Shown: positions 39,883 through 51,821 of the stretch, in pieces
How the letters are laid out: every line of letters begins with the position of its first letter
How positions within the stretch are numbered: position 1 is the stretch's first letter
From: Palaemon carinicauda
Lineage: Eukaryota > Arthropoda > Malacostraca > Decapoda > Palaemonidae
Length of the DNA stretch: 64,000 bases
Assembly (NCBI RefSeq): GCF_036898095.1
Contig: NC_090726.1
Span: forward strand, 39,926,460-39,990,459
Reading direction: 5' to 3'
Translations under genes and position numbers: made by a program
Notes under the pieces: model-generated
Database searches by the model: none
Told to the model about the DNA's origin: nothing
What the model saw: the letters and a program-made list of their open reading frames with translations, nothing else

Positions 39883-41602
39883 CTATAGCAGAGCTATGAG
39901 GGTCATTGTAAGATTGACCGATGTTCTGGTCTTGTTGAGTACCCTCCTCATCAGACAGAACGGGGGAAAGGCGTAAACGTCGATGTTATCCCACCGTTGT
40001 TGGAAAGCATCTTGCCAGAGAGCCTTGAGGTCTGGGACTGGGGAACAGTACTGCGGGAACCTGAAGTTCAGGGCCGTTGCGAAGAGGTCCACAGTCGGAG
40101 AACCCCACAAAGTCAGGACTTTGTTGCCTACTAGATGATCCAAAGACCACTCGGTACTCACTATCTGAGATGCTCTGCTCAGGTTGTCGGCGAGAACATT
40201 CCTCTTGCCCGGAATGAAGCATGCCGATAGTGGTATCGAGTGGATTTCAGCCCATCCCAGTATCTCTACTACTAGATGGGATAGTTGCTGTGAAAAAGTA
40301 CCTCCTTGTTTGTTGATGTAGGCCACTACTGTGGGGTTGTCGCTCATCACCAGCATAGAGTGACTTGTCAGGTACTGTTGGAACTGTTGAAGGGCTAGAA
40401 AGACAGCCTTCATCTCTAGGAGATTTATGTGAAGATACTTTTCTGACTCTGACCACAGGCCTGAGGTTGTGTTGTGCAGTATGTGGGCCCCCCACCCTTT
40501 TTTTGAAGCATCCGAAAACAGCATCAAATCCGGGGGGAGGACGAGAAGATCCACTCCCTTTCGTAGGTTCTCGTCTGCCACCCACCACTGGAGATCCATC
40601 AGTTCCGCAAGTCCCATGGGGATCTGGATGTCCGGGGAGTCGTAAGCCTGATTCCACCGGGTCTTGAGTCGCCACTGGAGGGATCTCATCCTGAGGCGAC
40701 CATTGGGAACTAGACGGGCCAGCGACGAAAGGTGACCGAGGAGACGTAACCACGCTTGGGCTGGAAGTTCTTTTCGTCTGAGAAAAGATCTTCCGACCTT
40801 CCTCAGCCTTGCTATCCTGTCGTCTGATGGGAAGGCTTTGTGGAGAGTGGTGTCTATAATCATGCCTAAGTATACCAGTCTTTAAGTGAGAAGCAGGAAA
40901 GACTTCTCAAGATTTACCATGATCCCCAGATTTTGGCAAAGTCTCAGAGGTTTGTCTCGGTGTTGAAGAAGGGTTGACACTAAGTCTGCTAGGATTAACC
41001 AGTCGTCCAGATAACGGAGGAGACGGATGCCAATCCTGTGTGCCCAAGATGATACTAGGGTGAACACTTTGGTGAAGACTTGTGGTGCTGTGGAAAGACC
41101 GAAGCACAGCACCTTGAACTGGTACATTCTGTTGTCTAGGCTGAATCTTAAGTACTTCCTTGAAGACGGATGGACTGGGATCTGGAAGTACGCGTCCTTT
41201 AGGTCAAGTGTGCACATGAAGTCTTGCGGTCTTACTGCTAGTCTGACCGTGCCTGCCGTCTCCATGCTGAACAGTTTGTTTGACAAACTTGTTCAGAGCT
41301 GAGAGGTCAATGACTGGTCTCCAGCCTCCAGATGCCTTCTATACAAGAAAGAGTCGACTGAAGAAGCCTGGGGATCCGTCGAGGACCTCTTGGAGAGCGC
41401 CCTTCTTCAACAGGGTCTGGACTTCTGCCCGAAGGGCTTGCCTCCTTGCCGATCCCATGGCAAGGGAGTTCAATGACACTGGATTCGTTGTCAGGGGAGG
41501 TAGAGATGTTATGAACGGGACGCGATATCCTAGACTGATCACGGAGATTGTCCAGGAATCGGCCCCGAGTTGCTACCACCTGTTTGAGCAACTTTGTAGG
41601 CA
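39883..41602 (-). pseudogene. RT-RNase H-methyltransferase-like pseudogene of copy 4
   Basis: RT motifs: MCTLDLKDAYFQIPVHP (A), LCFGLSTAPQVFTKVF (B) and LLRYLDDWLILAD (catalytic). A single TAA at 40882-40884 separates RT from RNase H in the same frame. RNase H residues are present: LMLFSDASKKGWGAHI, HINLLEMKAVFLAL, LVMSDNPTVVAYINKQGG and NVLADNLSR. The MT-like region has PTVDLFATALNFRFPQYCSP and NIDVYAFPPF. Frameshifts occur near 41290-41340 before the RT core. Close to intact apart from these lesions. Confidence 0.85.
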
Positions 41603-44600
41603 TCCCCCCACTGGTGGAAATGCAGGGAGACTGCCTATCCTAACGTTTTCTGTCTCGGCTGCTCCCTCAAGGATTTTTGCCTCCCCTGGAGCACTTTTTC
41701 CTTTCCTTTCTTTAACAGGAAAGGGCTTAGACACCATCGTCTTCGCTGCTGTTGTCGTCGTAGTGGTCTTGACTGGACGGGACTGCTGTGGTGCTGGAGG
41801 CTTATAGGACTTGGATGTTAAAGCCCTATGAAAGAGGGAGTCTTAAAGAGATTTCCTCCACCTCTCAGCGGCATGTTCCACATCCTTAGGCTCGAAAAGA
41901 ACAGACCCCTCCATGGAGGAATGTCTGAGCCTATTGATCTCGGTGCTAGGGACCTTCTGATGGAATCTCTCAGCTACTGCATCCCGACGATTCAGGATGG
42001 TATTTGGGCCAGAAACTCAACTGTGCGAGTACCTGAGAGAAGGAAGGTTTCCATAGCTTTCCTGGTACGTTCCTTGGAGAAATCCTCAGAACATATCAGG
42101 ATACCTAAGGTCCCCACCCAGATATCGAGCCACAAAGTGGCTTGCATAGCACACTTCACGACCTTCTCCTGATTGAGGATCTCGGCTGCCGAGAATGAGA
42201 CCTGCGGGTTGGAGAGTCTCTCAAGAGGGACTCCCCTGGTTAGCTCTTCCGGCGAGTGGTGAAGTGGAAGAGCTAGACAAGGCTCCTCTAGGATCTCAAA
42301 GTACCTCCTCTGCTGTACGCGAGGTGGGAGGAGCTTGTTGGTGGTACCGGAACGGTTGGAGGAGGACATCTCGGATAGCTGTTATGAGATCTTGTCCCTG
42401 GTACTCTTTACCCCTTGGAGACCAGGGCAGGACTGCACTGGTCTTGGAGGGCTTTTGAGTACCAAAGACGCGGTCTAAGACCGTGTCTTTGCCCTCTCGA
42501 GGAATGATCTCTGGGTCGGAAAACCTGTTGAGAGCCCTCATTAGAGTCAGAACTTGCCAAAATGCATTCTGACTCTTGCTGGTCTCCTCCTGTTGTAGGA
42601 CTTGCAGCGAAGTCTCCTTCTATCCCCGAAGGCTCTTCTTGGGGAGAGTCGCAAACATTCCCTGAGTGGCTAGTTGGCTCCATCCTAGTCTTCATAGAGG
42701 ACTTAGGTAATGTTTTGGAGTCTTTAGATTCCTTCCTGGGAAGGATATAAGACTCCAACATTGATGAGGGTGGCATGTTCCTTCCAATCCCTGACTGAGT
42801 GGACCGCTCGGCGTAAAAAGAGGTTTCCTCCATTGGTGCAATGGAGGAAAGTCTCTCCTCGCGTGATTCCCTTGGAGACGGGAAATCTTTGTCTGAAAGG
42901 GAACAGTCTGAGGAATAGAAGGAACCTGCCTCGAAGGTCTGCGTGGAGTTAGTTTCGCCCTTGGGGAAGTGACCGTGCCTGGAACTCCTCTTTTCCCCAC
43001 CATGGGGTAGAAGAAGCCATGGTTCTATGTCCCAATTCAGAGAGGACACGCTTGAAAGCCTGAGTTACGGCTCTGATCAGGGCACCGAACCAGGGCTGTT
43101 GGCTGACAGACCCACTGTCAGACATACCCCTTGAAGGGAAAGGGATTGAAGGATCCCTGGGAGGAGTCACTATATTTGGTGGGTTTGCCTGTGGTAGCTT
43201 TGGGATCCTGGACCCCTTTGGAAGTTTCCCTTCTCCCACAATGTGAGAGTGGTACGCGCTTGCGGGGAGGGGAATGAGGCGATGGCGACCTTACCATATG
43301 TCATTCTTTGATACATGTATGCTCGCGCGCGGGAGGATGGCGGGAGGATGCCGTGGGCGCACGCGCGGGAGGATGCCCTGGCCGCCAGCGCGGGAGGATG
43401 CCCTGGGCGCGCGCGGGAGGATGCCCTGGGCGCGCGCGCGGGAGGATGCCCTGGGCGCGCGCGCGGGAGGATGCCGTGGGCGCGCGCGCGGGAGGATACT
43501 GTGGGCTCGCGCGCGGGAGGATATCGGGGCCCGCAGGATTACAGTATCACGAAGAGCGTGTGGGAAACTGTTCGCACACGTCCATTCCAGCTGTATGGCG
43601 CGCGGGAGAGTGAGATATTGGGCGCGTATGCGCACGTGCAGGAGAATGTTGGCGCGCAGGAGAGCGCCATTGCATAGGAGATCGATGGCACGCAGGTGAG
43701 TGTTGATGCGCAGATGGGCGCTGGCGCGTAGATTATCGGAGTGTCAGCACAGGGCGCATGGATGCAGTTTGCGCAGGGCGCGCAGGCGAGACCTGGCACG
43801 CAGGAGATCGTGGACGCATGTGTGCATGAGGGCGCGCATGGCGCGTGATGTAGCTATGCTCTTGTTGGAGGGTATGTGCATGTTGGCGCGTACGCTCTTG
43901 ATGCCCTGTGTTAAGGTAAGGATGAATATCAGCGCGTAGTGATAGGGCCTGACGAGCTGCTAATGAGCGCTTGTCAGGTTTCGTGGGCACGTAAGTTATT
44001 GGCGCGCAATAGCATGTTTGGTTGGACCCTTGTTAGGCCTATGCAGGAACAGCGACGGCAGGTCAGCAGGTCTGTCGGGTGGAAGGTCAACGTGTCCTTT
44101 AAAAGGACGACCTTCCACCGAAGGAGATCGCGAACGATCTGCAGAGAGGTCCAGGACCAATGCAGGTGCTGTGACGGATGATCGGTCTAGAGGCTCCTCT
44201 GCGGGTGGCTGCATAGAAGATGTTGAACCAAAGAGGCGCCTCCTCACCACAGGTGAAGGAAGGCCTCTATGGCGAAGAGAAAGGCGATCCTTCCGACGGA
44301 TGCGCCCTCTGAGGGCCGTTGGATCAGCAAGCTGATCTTCTGCAGTCCTCCAAAGAGGAGTCTCTGTAAGTGAACTCCCCCGAGGGGAAGAAACACTAGC
44401 AGGAGAGACTGACGATGGACTTAGTTTCCCCCTCGTAGGTTGATCAGGAACGGGAGAAACTAAGCCGTCAGCTACCGTAGAGTTTGGAGTGGAAGAGGAG
44501 ATGGGTGAAACCGCATTGGATACTTCTGACACCACAATGTTGACAAGAGACAGAGGATCAACCTCTGAATGTGACGATTACTAGACATCAGCACCCAATC

Positions 44601-45014
44601 GGATGTAGATAACCAAAACCTCCTTGGAGGGCGAACCCGTAAGCCCCAAGGAGGACCAAAGCTGAAACAAGGATGTTAGTGACACGTCCTCCCCCAGGGG
44701 GAGAGGTGAAGCTGCTTCGCTAGGGGAAGCAACGTCATCTCTACGCTACCACTCAACGGTCTCTCAAAAAAGACCAACCGAGTGGGAGCTTCGGAGGAGG
44801 TTTGGGCAACGGTAGAAGAGGCCTTGGGTTTTTCTCCTTTTGAAGCAATCTTCGAAGGAGAAATATCCCGTTTGGACTTCTTCCATCGTTGCGAAAACCT
44901 CTCCCACTAGGAGGCAGACTACTCCCTACACTCACTACACTTGTTGGTACTATCACACCGTTGGCCCCTACAAGAAGGACAAAGGGAGTGAGGATCAGTC
45001 TCAACTGCCGACAT
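41603..45014 (-). pseudogene. gag: Gag-region pseudogene of copy 4
   Basis: The start MSAVETDPHSLCPSCRG at 45014 keeps the DPHxxCxxC signature of family I gag, followed by CSEC, then stops at a TAG about 34 codons in. Downstream only short frames remain. They cover serine- and proline-rich segments (44535-43996), a GC-rich tandem region (43331-43530) and a C-terminal stretch (42400-43240). I cannot align the middle with family I, so either this gag evolved fast or much of it is repeat expansion. Confidence 0.6.
43331..43530. repeat. GC-rich minisatellite in the copy 4 gag region
   Basis: About eight imperfect 22-25-bp units of the form GCGCGGGAGGATGCCCTGGG with alternating GCGCGC runs that could adopt Z-DNA. 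Open frames on both strands here are by-products of the repeat. Confidence 0.9.
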
Positions 45015-45159
45015 GAACGTTCCACAGGGGCGGTCGGGAAAACCAGGGCAGGTGCGCAGAAACTAGAAAAAGAAAAAACAAAAGCAATTAAATGGCTGCC
45101 AAATGACGGCGAGGATGAGAGCAGACACGTCCGACCACCCTCCGAGCCGAGAGCAAAGT

Positions 45160-45338
45160 GAGCTCAAGCCCAGGTGTGTGAGGGGGGTGGGGGTAGCAAG
45201 TTACCCTCCACTACCCCCACTAACTAGCGGTGTGGGTAGTAAACCCTCGTTAAAAATTAATGGCTAATTATTTCAGCTACGCCGAAAGTAGTACCCCTAT
45301 TAAATAGCGTGGTTTGTATTCCAGTTACGGAACAAATG
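45160..45338 (-). repeat. Left ITR of copy 4
   Basis: An inverted match to 38167-38345 (shared AGCTACGCCGAAAG core, CCCTCGTTAAAAATTAATGG, AACTAGCGGTGTGGGTAG). It ends GTTACGGAACAAATG on the plus strand. Confidence 0.88.
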
Positions 45339-45555
45339 AAAGGATGGTGCCTTCTACTCGTATAGGAACAAATGGGGAACACAGAAAACTATTCTGGAAT
45401 CTTGAGCTAGAGAATTTATACAGTACTTGCTAAGTTCTCTTAGGTTAATTGAAGATAGAGCATCTATGAACCATTTGTTATCATGTATAGCCTATGTATA
45501 TAAACCATAAAAATAAAACCAAATAGCAAGATATGTAAAATGTAATTGTTTTAAA

Positions 45556-45910
45556 ATGACAAATTCGGAGATAATTTGTATTTTTCCTAACCATACAAAC
45601 CTTAGCTATTTACATTGGGTATTACTTTTGGCGTAGCTGAAATGACGAGCCATTAGATTTTAACAAGGGTTTCCTACCCCGCGCTAATTAGCAGGGGTAG
45701 GGGGAGGGGTAGCTTGCTACCCCTCCCCCCCTCACACACCGGTGAAATGTCTCACTTCACTTAGAGGTAGGACTTGACTTGGGGGACAGGGCTGGCGGGC
45801 AAATATGTGTAAATAGCTAAGGTTTGTATGGTTAGGAAAAATACAAATTATCTCCGAATTTGTCATTTGTTCCGTAACCGAAATAAAAACCACGCCATTT
45901 ACATTGGGTG
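45556..45910 (-). repeat. Right ITR and ICR of copy 5
   Basis: The outer end 45556-45614 is inverted at 45810-45866. The junction CAT is at 45864-45866 and is followed by TTGTTCCGTAACCGAAATA, the complement of the left outer end. This is the clearest family II example because nothing interrupts it. Confidence 0.9.
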
Positions 45911-46329
45911 ACTAACCCCTTAGGAAGGGTGGAAGTCCCCAGCCATACTGGCTGTCCCTGCACCTCACAAGTTCCTTGCTCCGCAAGGAAACATGTGGCC
46001 TACATAAGCTTGTGTGTGAAGGAAGAAAGTGTGACCCGTCCTAGGCAGTTGACCTGGAGTTCCAGAAGGAACTCTGGGTTAGGACGTTCCCAATACCACC
46101 TCGTCAGGGTATGGGGGACGCAACAGTATTGACTCAATACTCGGAACACAAGGAAGCATGGTTTACCTGCAGAGGTTTGAGGTCAGCTATGCAGATACCA
46201 GGATGCTGCTTCCCCAGTAGAGGGGACGATGAAGAAAGAAGTAAGGGCCAGACATACTTCTTTCGTTCATGCAGACTAAAACCTGATAACAATGCCCTCA
46301 ACCTTCTGCTACCTGTCCAAAAAGGAGCC

Positions 46330-47250
46330 TGAGGTTAGACCAGCTGTTGTGTAGCCACCACAGAGCGACAGAAACGTATCAATACTCCTGTGGGTCACGT
46401 CCTGCAGGAAGCGGGCTGCGAAGGTCATTAGACGCTTCCAGACTCCAGCTTGTAGCACCTGCGTCACAGAGAAGTTCTACTCGAAGGCGAGGGACGTTGC
46501 GATGTATCCGACATCGTGCTGTAGGGCGACGTGACGGGGGAGGGTCTGGATTCAGGTCGAGATGAATGCCCTCGAGTCCGAGCTGAAGAGGTATACTGGT
46601 GACTCTCCCCTGTGTCCTCCCTGTGCTCCCAAACCGGCTTGCACGTGAGGACAAACTGCAGCTGTTCTCAAAGATAACCCCTCGATTCCTTTACTGGCAA
46701 GAAGGAGAAGGTCTGGGTCATCTGATACAGAACGAAGACTCAAAATCTTGAAGGAGTCGAACCGAAGGTCCGGGACTCCAAGATTCTGAATCTAGAAAAC
46801 AACTCAGGAGCGAACCTGAATGTTGCCTTCCCCTATTCTTTTGAAAGGGCGGAGTCGTACGAGACCATGAAGATTGCTTACAACTGGCCGAGGCCAGAGT
46901 GAGCAGGAGCACCGTCCCCCAAGAAGGAATACGATCAGAGGCCTGACCTAATGGTTCTTGAGAAGATCTCTTAAGGGACTAAAGAGTCCAAACCATGCTC
47001 CATGGAGGAGGTCTCACTCCGACTGGGGGCAGGAACATTCGCAGCTTCGCATGAGCGAAGAAAGGTCCAGCGGGAAGGAAAAAAAGTCTATTCCTTTCAG
47101 CCTGAAGGCCAGGGAAAGGCTGAGCGATAGGCTTCACTGCCGAGAGCGGAAAAGAGTTTCCTCCCGCCGAAAAGCAATACTGTAACTCCATTATTGCTGG
47201 AGAAGAGGCCTCAAGGGAAGAGGTATCTCTCCCACGACACCAACCACAGA
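46330..47250 (-). pseudogene. Tyrosine recombinase pseudogene of copy 5
   Basis: Fragments parallel copy 4. The HxxR motif reads LQHDVGYIATSLAFE, with arginine changed to glycine, and is followed by a TAG. The nucleophile position reads FAARFLQDV, phenylalanine for tyrosine. Frameshifts are frequent. Inactive. Confidence 0.75.
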
Positions 47251-47299
47251 AGACTCTCCACTTCGCCTGGTAGACCCCTGCGGATGACTATCGCAGGTG

Positions 47300-49150
47300 A
47301 CGCGACCTCCGCTCCGCAACTGTAGCGGGTTGACTCTTCTTGAGGAGGCGGCGTAGTGTCTCCAGGCGTTAAGCCGAAGCAATGCAACGGCTCGTGAAAG
47401 ATGTTGTAGTGTGGTTGTTTGAGTAGCCTGTGTCGTGGAAGAAGCTCTCCCGGGAGTTCCGTCAGGGGAAGCAGAGGGTCCGGAAACCGTTCTGCATGTA
47501 GTCACAGCGGAGCTCTCAGGGCCATCGAAAGGTTGACAGACAACCTGGTCTTGTGGAGACCCATTCTCAACAGACAACAATGGTGGGAAGACGCAGGCGT
47601 CGATGTTGTCCCACCGTCATAGGAAAGCATCTTGCCAAAGTGTCTTGGGGTCTGTGACTGGGGGGAAGAACAGCGGAAGCTTGAAGTTCCAGGCTGTCGT
47701 GATCAGGTCCCCCAGGCCAGGACTTGCTGGTCACTATAGGCCAAAGACCCCCAGGTACTCTCTATCTGTGAGGCTCTGCTCAGATAGTCGGAGAGAACAT
47801 TCCTCTGCCCGGAATGAGCGAGCCGAAAGTGGTATTGAGAGGACCTCGGATCCTCTCAGCATCTCTACTGCAAGATGCGAAAGTATGAAAATGCGCCTCC
47901 CTGCTGGTTGGAATACGCCAGTACCATGAAGTTGTCGCGCACGGAGCGACTCGGCAGGATCTGTAGGATCTGTAGAGGGACCAGACTACGGCCCCTAAGC
48001 CTGCCTGAATGAAGGGGAGGTACCCTTCAGGTCCTGACCATAGGCCTGAACCGGAACATGGCCCCCCCGTTTCTTTGACGAGTCCGAGAACAGCATCAAA
48101 TGTGGGGAAAGGCCGAGAATATCCACTCCCATGCAAGAGGTTCCATAGGTCAACACCCATTGCCGGTCTAAACTTTCCGCTGGTCCGGTTAATCGTTGCT
48201 TGGATACCACCGGAACTTGGGCCGCCTCACAGGGAACTTATCCTGAGGCGACCGTTCGGAACTAGACGGGTCAATGAGGAAAAGAGACCCGGGAAACGTT
48301 CCAAGATAGGGCTGAAAGCTCTCCTTGACTGAGAACAGGTACTGCACCTCTCCTCAGCCTTGCCACAGTCAACTGAAGGGAAAGCTCGGAGAAGGAGTCA
48401 ATATCATGGCTAGATACTCCAGATGTTGAGGCAGAAGTAGAGAAGGCTCCTAGCAAATTACCATGATCCCTCACTCTTGGTAAAGACCCAGAAGCTTGTC
48501 CCGGTGTTGAAGAAGGTCGAACCCGAGCCTACCGGAGTTGACCAGACCTCCAAAAAGCGAAGGAGGCGGAAGCCTGCTCCTGAGCGGCCATGAGGAAAGC
48601 AGGGAGAGTTCTCTGGTGAAAAACCTGCGATGCCGCGGCGGGATCGCCACCCCACCTCGTAAGCAGGAACACCTGTAGACTAGGCTGAATTCCAAGAGCT
48701 TCCTGGAAGATGAATGGAATGGAACCTGGAAGTACCCATCCTTCCGATCCATGGCCTAAGGAGTCCTGCAGCCTCGTTACCAGTCTGATCGACTCTGCTG
48801 TTCCACGCTGGACGAAGTTTGTTCCACAAACTTGATCAGAGCTGAGAGGTCGACGACGGAACTCCCGTCTCAGATGCTTTCCCAGAAGAAAGGATTGACT
48901 GAAGAAGCCTATGGAGGACCCTCTCCTAAGGCATGGATCCTTCTGCCCAACGGGCAAACCTCTTGCCGACCCCATGGCATAGAGGCTCAGTGACACTGGA
49001 TTCGCTGACAGTGAAGGAGAGATGGTAAGAGCGAGGCGCGATATCCTTTGCTGATCACGGAGATCGTGCAGGAATCGGCATCGGGAGGCTGTTATCCGGA
49101 CGAGTAACCTTAGGCATCCCCCCAGCGTGAGACCTGCAAGGGGGATTGCC
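47300..49150 (-). pseudogene. RT-RNase H pseudogene of copy 5
   Basis: Surviving pieces include MDRKDGYFQVPFHSSSRKLL (RT motif A region, LKDAYF altered to RKDGYF) and LSPHLMLFSDSSKKRGGHVP (RNase H start, SDAS altered). Many frameshifts and stops. Order and spacing match copy 4. Confidence 0.7.
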
Positions 49151-49199
49151 AATCCTAGAATTTGCGAACTCTGCCGCTCCCTCTAGGATTATGGCCCCC

Positions 49200-51108
49200 C
49201 GGGAGAGCCTCCCGTGCTACCTGTCCCTGACAGGAGGGGACTGCTATTGTATACCTTGTCTTAGCTGCCGTAGCCGGTTCCGATAACTTAGGCTGACGAG
49301 GCTGAATGAAGAGGCGTCAGAGGCCTGCAGGGTCTGGAAGTAAGCGCCTTGGAGGAGTGAAAACGGAATTCGACTTCCTCCACACCACAACTGTCCATTT
49401 CTCTGTCCTTGGGCTCAAAACAAGCTCTTCCCAAGGATGGAAGAGTGTCTGAGCCTGTCGACATTCACGGATGAGACACCCGAGAGGAAGCCCTCGGACA
49501 CTGCGTCTAGATGCTCCAACATCGAGGTTGCCCGCAAGTTCGAAACTTGGCAACGGAATGCAAAGGGGCTTGAGCCCGAGAGGAGGAAAGTACCCATGAT
49601 CTTCCTGGGGCTTCCTAGTACAAAACCTCAGGTCGCAACCGAGGAGGGAAAGGCCTGGTAAGCCCCTTCCACGAGAGGTGAAGAGGAGGGACTAAACCAG
49701 TCACCCCTTGCCCGACGGAGAAATCTCGAAAGGAAAACTCCCTGGCAAGACCCTTCCAGGGAATGACGAAGAGAAAGGACTAACCAAGGTTCTGGAAAGA
49801 AGAATGTTGCACAGACCTCCCAGAAGATTCTTCCTGCTCTAGCCATGCTCTGCGTTTACGGGGTGAAGACCGCGTTCTGGAAATACGCGCTCCAGAAGAC
49901 TCGCCAGGCTGGCCGTGTTGCGAAACCCCGATGAGAATCGCAGTCGCAATCGCCCTAGCACTCGCGCGATGGTAAATCAATGGTTCGCGCGTGGGCGAAC
50001 GTGGAAGCGCCCGTGCGCAGGCACGCAGACGAAAGTGCGCGAGGGAGCGCAGAAGGAGGGTGGGCGTGGTTGGAAGGGCGAGAGCTAGCGGTCGGAATCC
50101 GATAGTTCACAGGCAAGCGATGACACGTAGGCAAGCGATGGCTTACTGCAGGAATCGAGCTGGCGCTCGCGTGATGGAACACCGTTGGTTCGCGCGCGGG
50201 CGAAAATTAGTGCGCATGCGCGTGGGCACGTGGGCGTGCGGTCGCGCGTGGGCGTGCGGTCGCGCGGGCCTGTGGGCGTGCGGTCGCGTAGGCATGTGGG
50301 CGCGCGGCCGAGCGCAGGCGGTCGGGAGACCGATGGCGCGTAGGCGGGCGATGGCGCGTCTTGGCGAGCGATGGCCCGTAGGCGAGTGAAGGCGTGTTGG
50401 CAAGCGATAGCGTGTTGGCAAGCGACGGCGCGTTGGCAAGCGACGGCGCGTTGGCGAGCGGTGGTGCGTTAACAAAACGCTAGCGCCCAGGCAAAGAATC
50501 GCGCGGGCGTGTAGATCGCTGACGCGTAAGAAACTAGGGACGTTTGATGGCGAGCGCTGATGCGAGCTGTCAATCAGGCGATCCTGGATGTTCAGGAAAA
50601 ACGTTAGCGCCCATTGGTGCGTGGCAGGGAAAGGGCGCGCAGATGTGCGCTGGCAATTTGAAGAAAGCGGGCGCACAGAAGGACAGAAGTAAAGGTGAGT
50701 GCCGTCAAGCAAGAGGAAGATCTACGGCAAGACTCAGCTACTGGAGATCGTGGTCCACAGCAGCCGATCGCTAGATCGCTACTGATGGTGTCCAGGGAAC
50801 CTGTAACTCGTGGAAGATCGATAGCGAGCAGGCGATCGATGGTGTGTTGGTGAACGCCGGCGCATAGGCAAGTGATGGCGCGCAGGCAAAAGATCACGCG
50901 GGCGGTCAGGAGATCACTGACGCGCAGGAGATCGGTGACGAGCAGGCGAACGTTGACGCGTCTGTGGTCGCTGACGAGCAGGCGAACGTTGACGCGTCTG
51001 TGGTCGCTGACGAGCAGGCGAACGTTGACGCGTCTGTGGTCGCTGACGAGCAGGCGAACGTTGACGCGTCTGTGGTCGCTGGCGAGCAGAAGGGCGACGC
51101 GTGGAATC
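49200..51108 (-). pseudogene. Gag-region remnant of copy 5, 3' part
   Basis: A GC-rich region full of GCGCGTGGGCG-type and GGCGAGCGATGG-type imperfect repeats (49950-50560) and a 36-bp array (50937-51080). No coherent protein. By position it corresponds to the gag region of copy 4 and continues at 57508 beyond the nested element. Confidence 0.55.
50937..51080. repeat. 36-bp tandem array, four units
   Basis: The unit starts GACGAGCAGGCGAACGTTGA and ends GTGGTCGCT. Four near-identical copies end 28 bp before the insertion point of copy 3. Confidence 0.95.
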
Positions 51109-51450
51109 ATGATATTTTTATTATAAAATAAATTTTTGAATATACTTACCCGGTGAATATATAATAGCTGACGTCTCCGACGGCTCGACAGAATTCAAAA
51201 ACTCGCGAGCGATCGCCATGAAGGTAGCAGGTGTGCCCACCAGCGCCGACTATCGGTCAGATACCGCATATACATGTAAACAGCTCCAGTTCTTCTCATT
51301 CCGCTGGGTCTCTATCGGGGAGGAAGGGGGGGCCTTTAATTCATATATTCACCGGGTAAGTATATTCAAAAATTTATTTTATAATCAAAATATCATTTTT
51401 AAATATTAAACTTAGCCGGTGAATATATAATAGCTGATTCACACCCATGG
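51109..51450 (-). repeat. Right ITR and ICR of copy 3
   Basis: The outer end (ATTATAAAATAAATTTTTGA) is inverted at 51340-51396. The ITR body (CTGACGTCTCCGACGGCTCG) pairs with 57340-57480. The ICR ends with the left-end complement TTTTTAAATATTAAACTTAG. Confidence 0.9.
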
Positions 51451-51821
51451 TGGCGGGTAGAGACCAGTATTAATACAGTTTACGGCGTATATGCTTAGAG
51501 TTTTTGACAGTTATATCATAACAAAACCCAAATAAATATAGGTACCTGGTAAGGAAGCTGACTCTAACGATTACTCTGCCTTGTTAGTCCGCTTTCCTCA
51601 CGAAGCCCAGCCATCCTCTTAGGATGCTGAAAGACTCCCAGGAGCTGAAGTATCCAGGGCGACAACCCATACAACAGGACCTCATCAAAACCCTTAATCT
51701 GGGCGCTCTCAAGAAATGACATTTGACCACCCGCCAAATCAAAAAGGATGCGAAAGGCTTCTTAGCCTTCCGTACAACCCAATTAAAAACATTTCAAGAG
51801 AAGATTAAAAGGATATTGGAA

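Larger units (their letters stand above)
37446..45338 (-). mobile_element. DIRS-type YR retrotransposon, family II, copy 4
   Basis: A second DIRS family whose right end reads ATGACAAATTC and whose left end complements TTTGTTCCGTAACTGGAATA. Order on the minus strand: left ITR, a gag region with GC-rich minisatellite DNA, RT, RNase H/MT-like, YR, ICR, right ITR. The CAT triplet is present at both ends (37446-37448 and 45336-45338, as ATG on plus) and in the ICR (38421-38423). A ~660-bp insertion splits the right ITR. Coding regions are recognisable but broken. Confidence 0.88.

Noticed and set aside
43274..43699. Overlapping open frames on both strands in GC-rich DNA, R/G/A-rich
   Set aside because: Products of the 22-25-bp minisatellite; open in several frames at once because of base composition.
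50872..51126. Repetitive frames (RRTLTRLWSLTS and NVRLLVSDHRRV)
   Set aside because: A translated 36-bp tandem array, with no start or flanking coding support.
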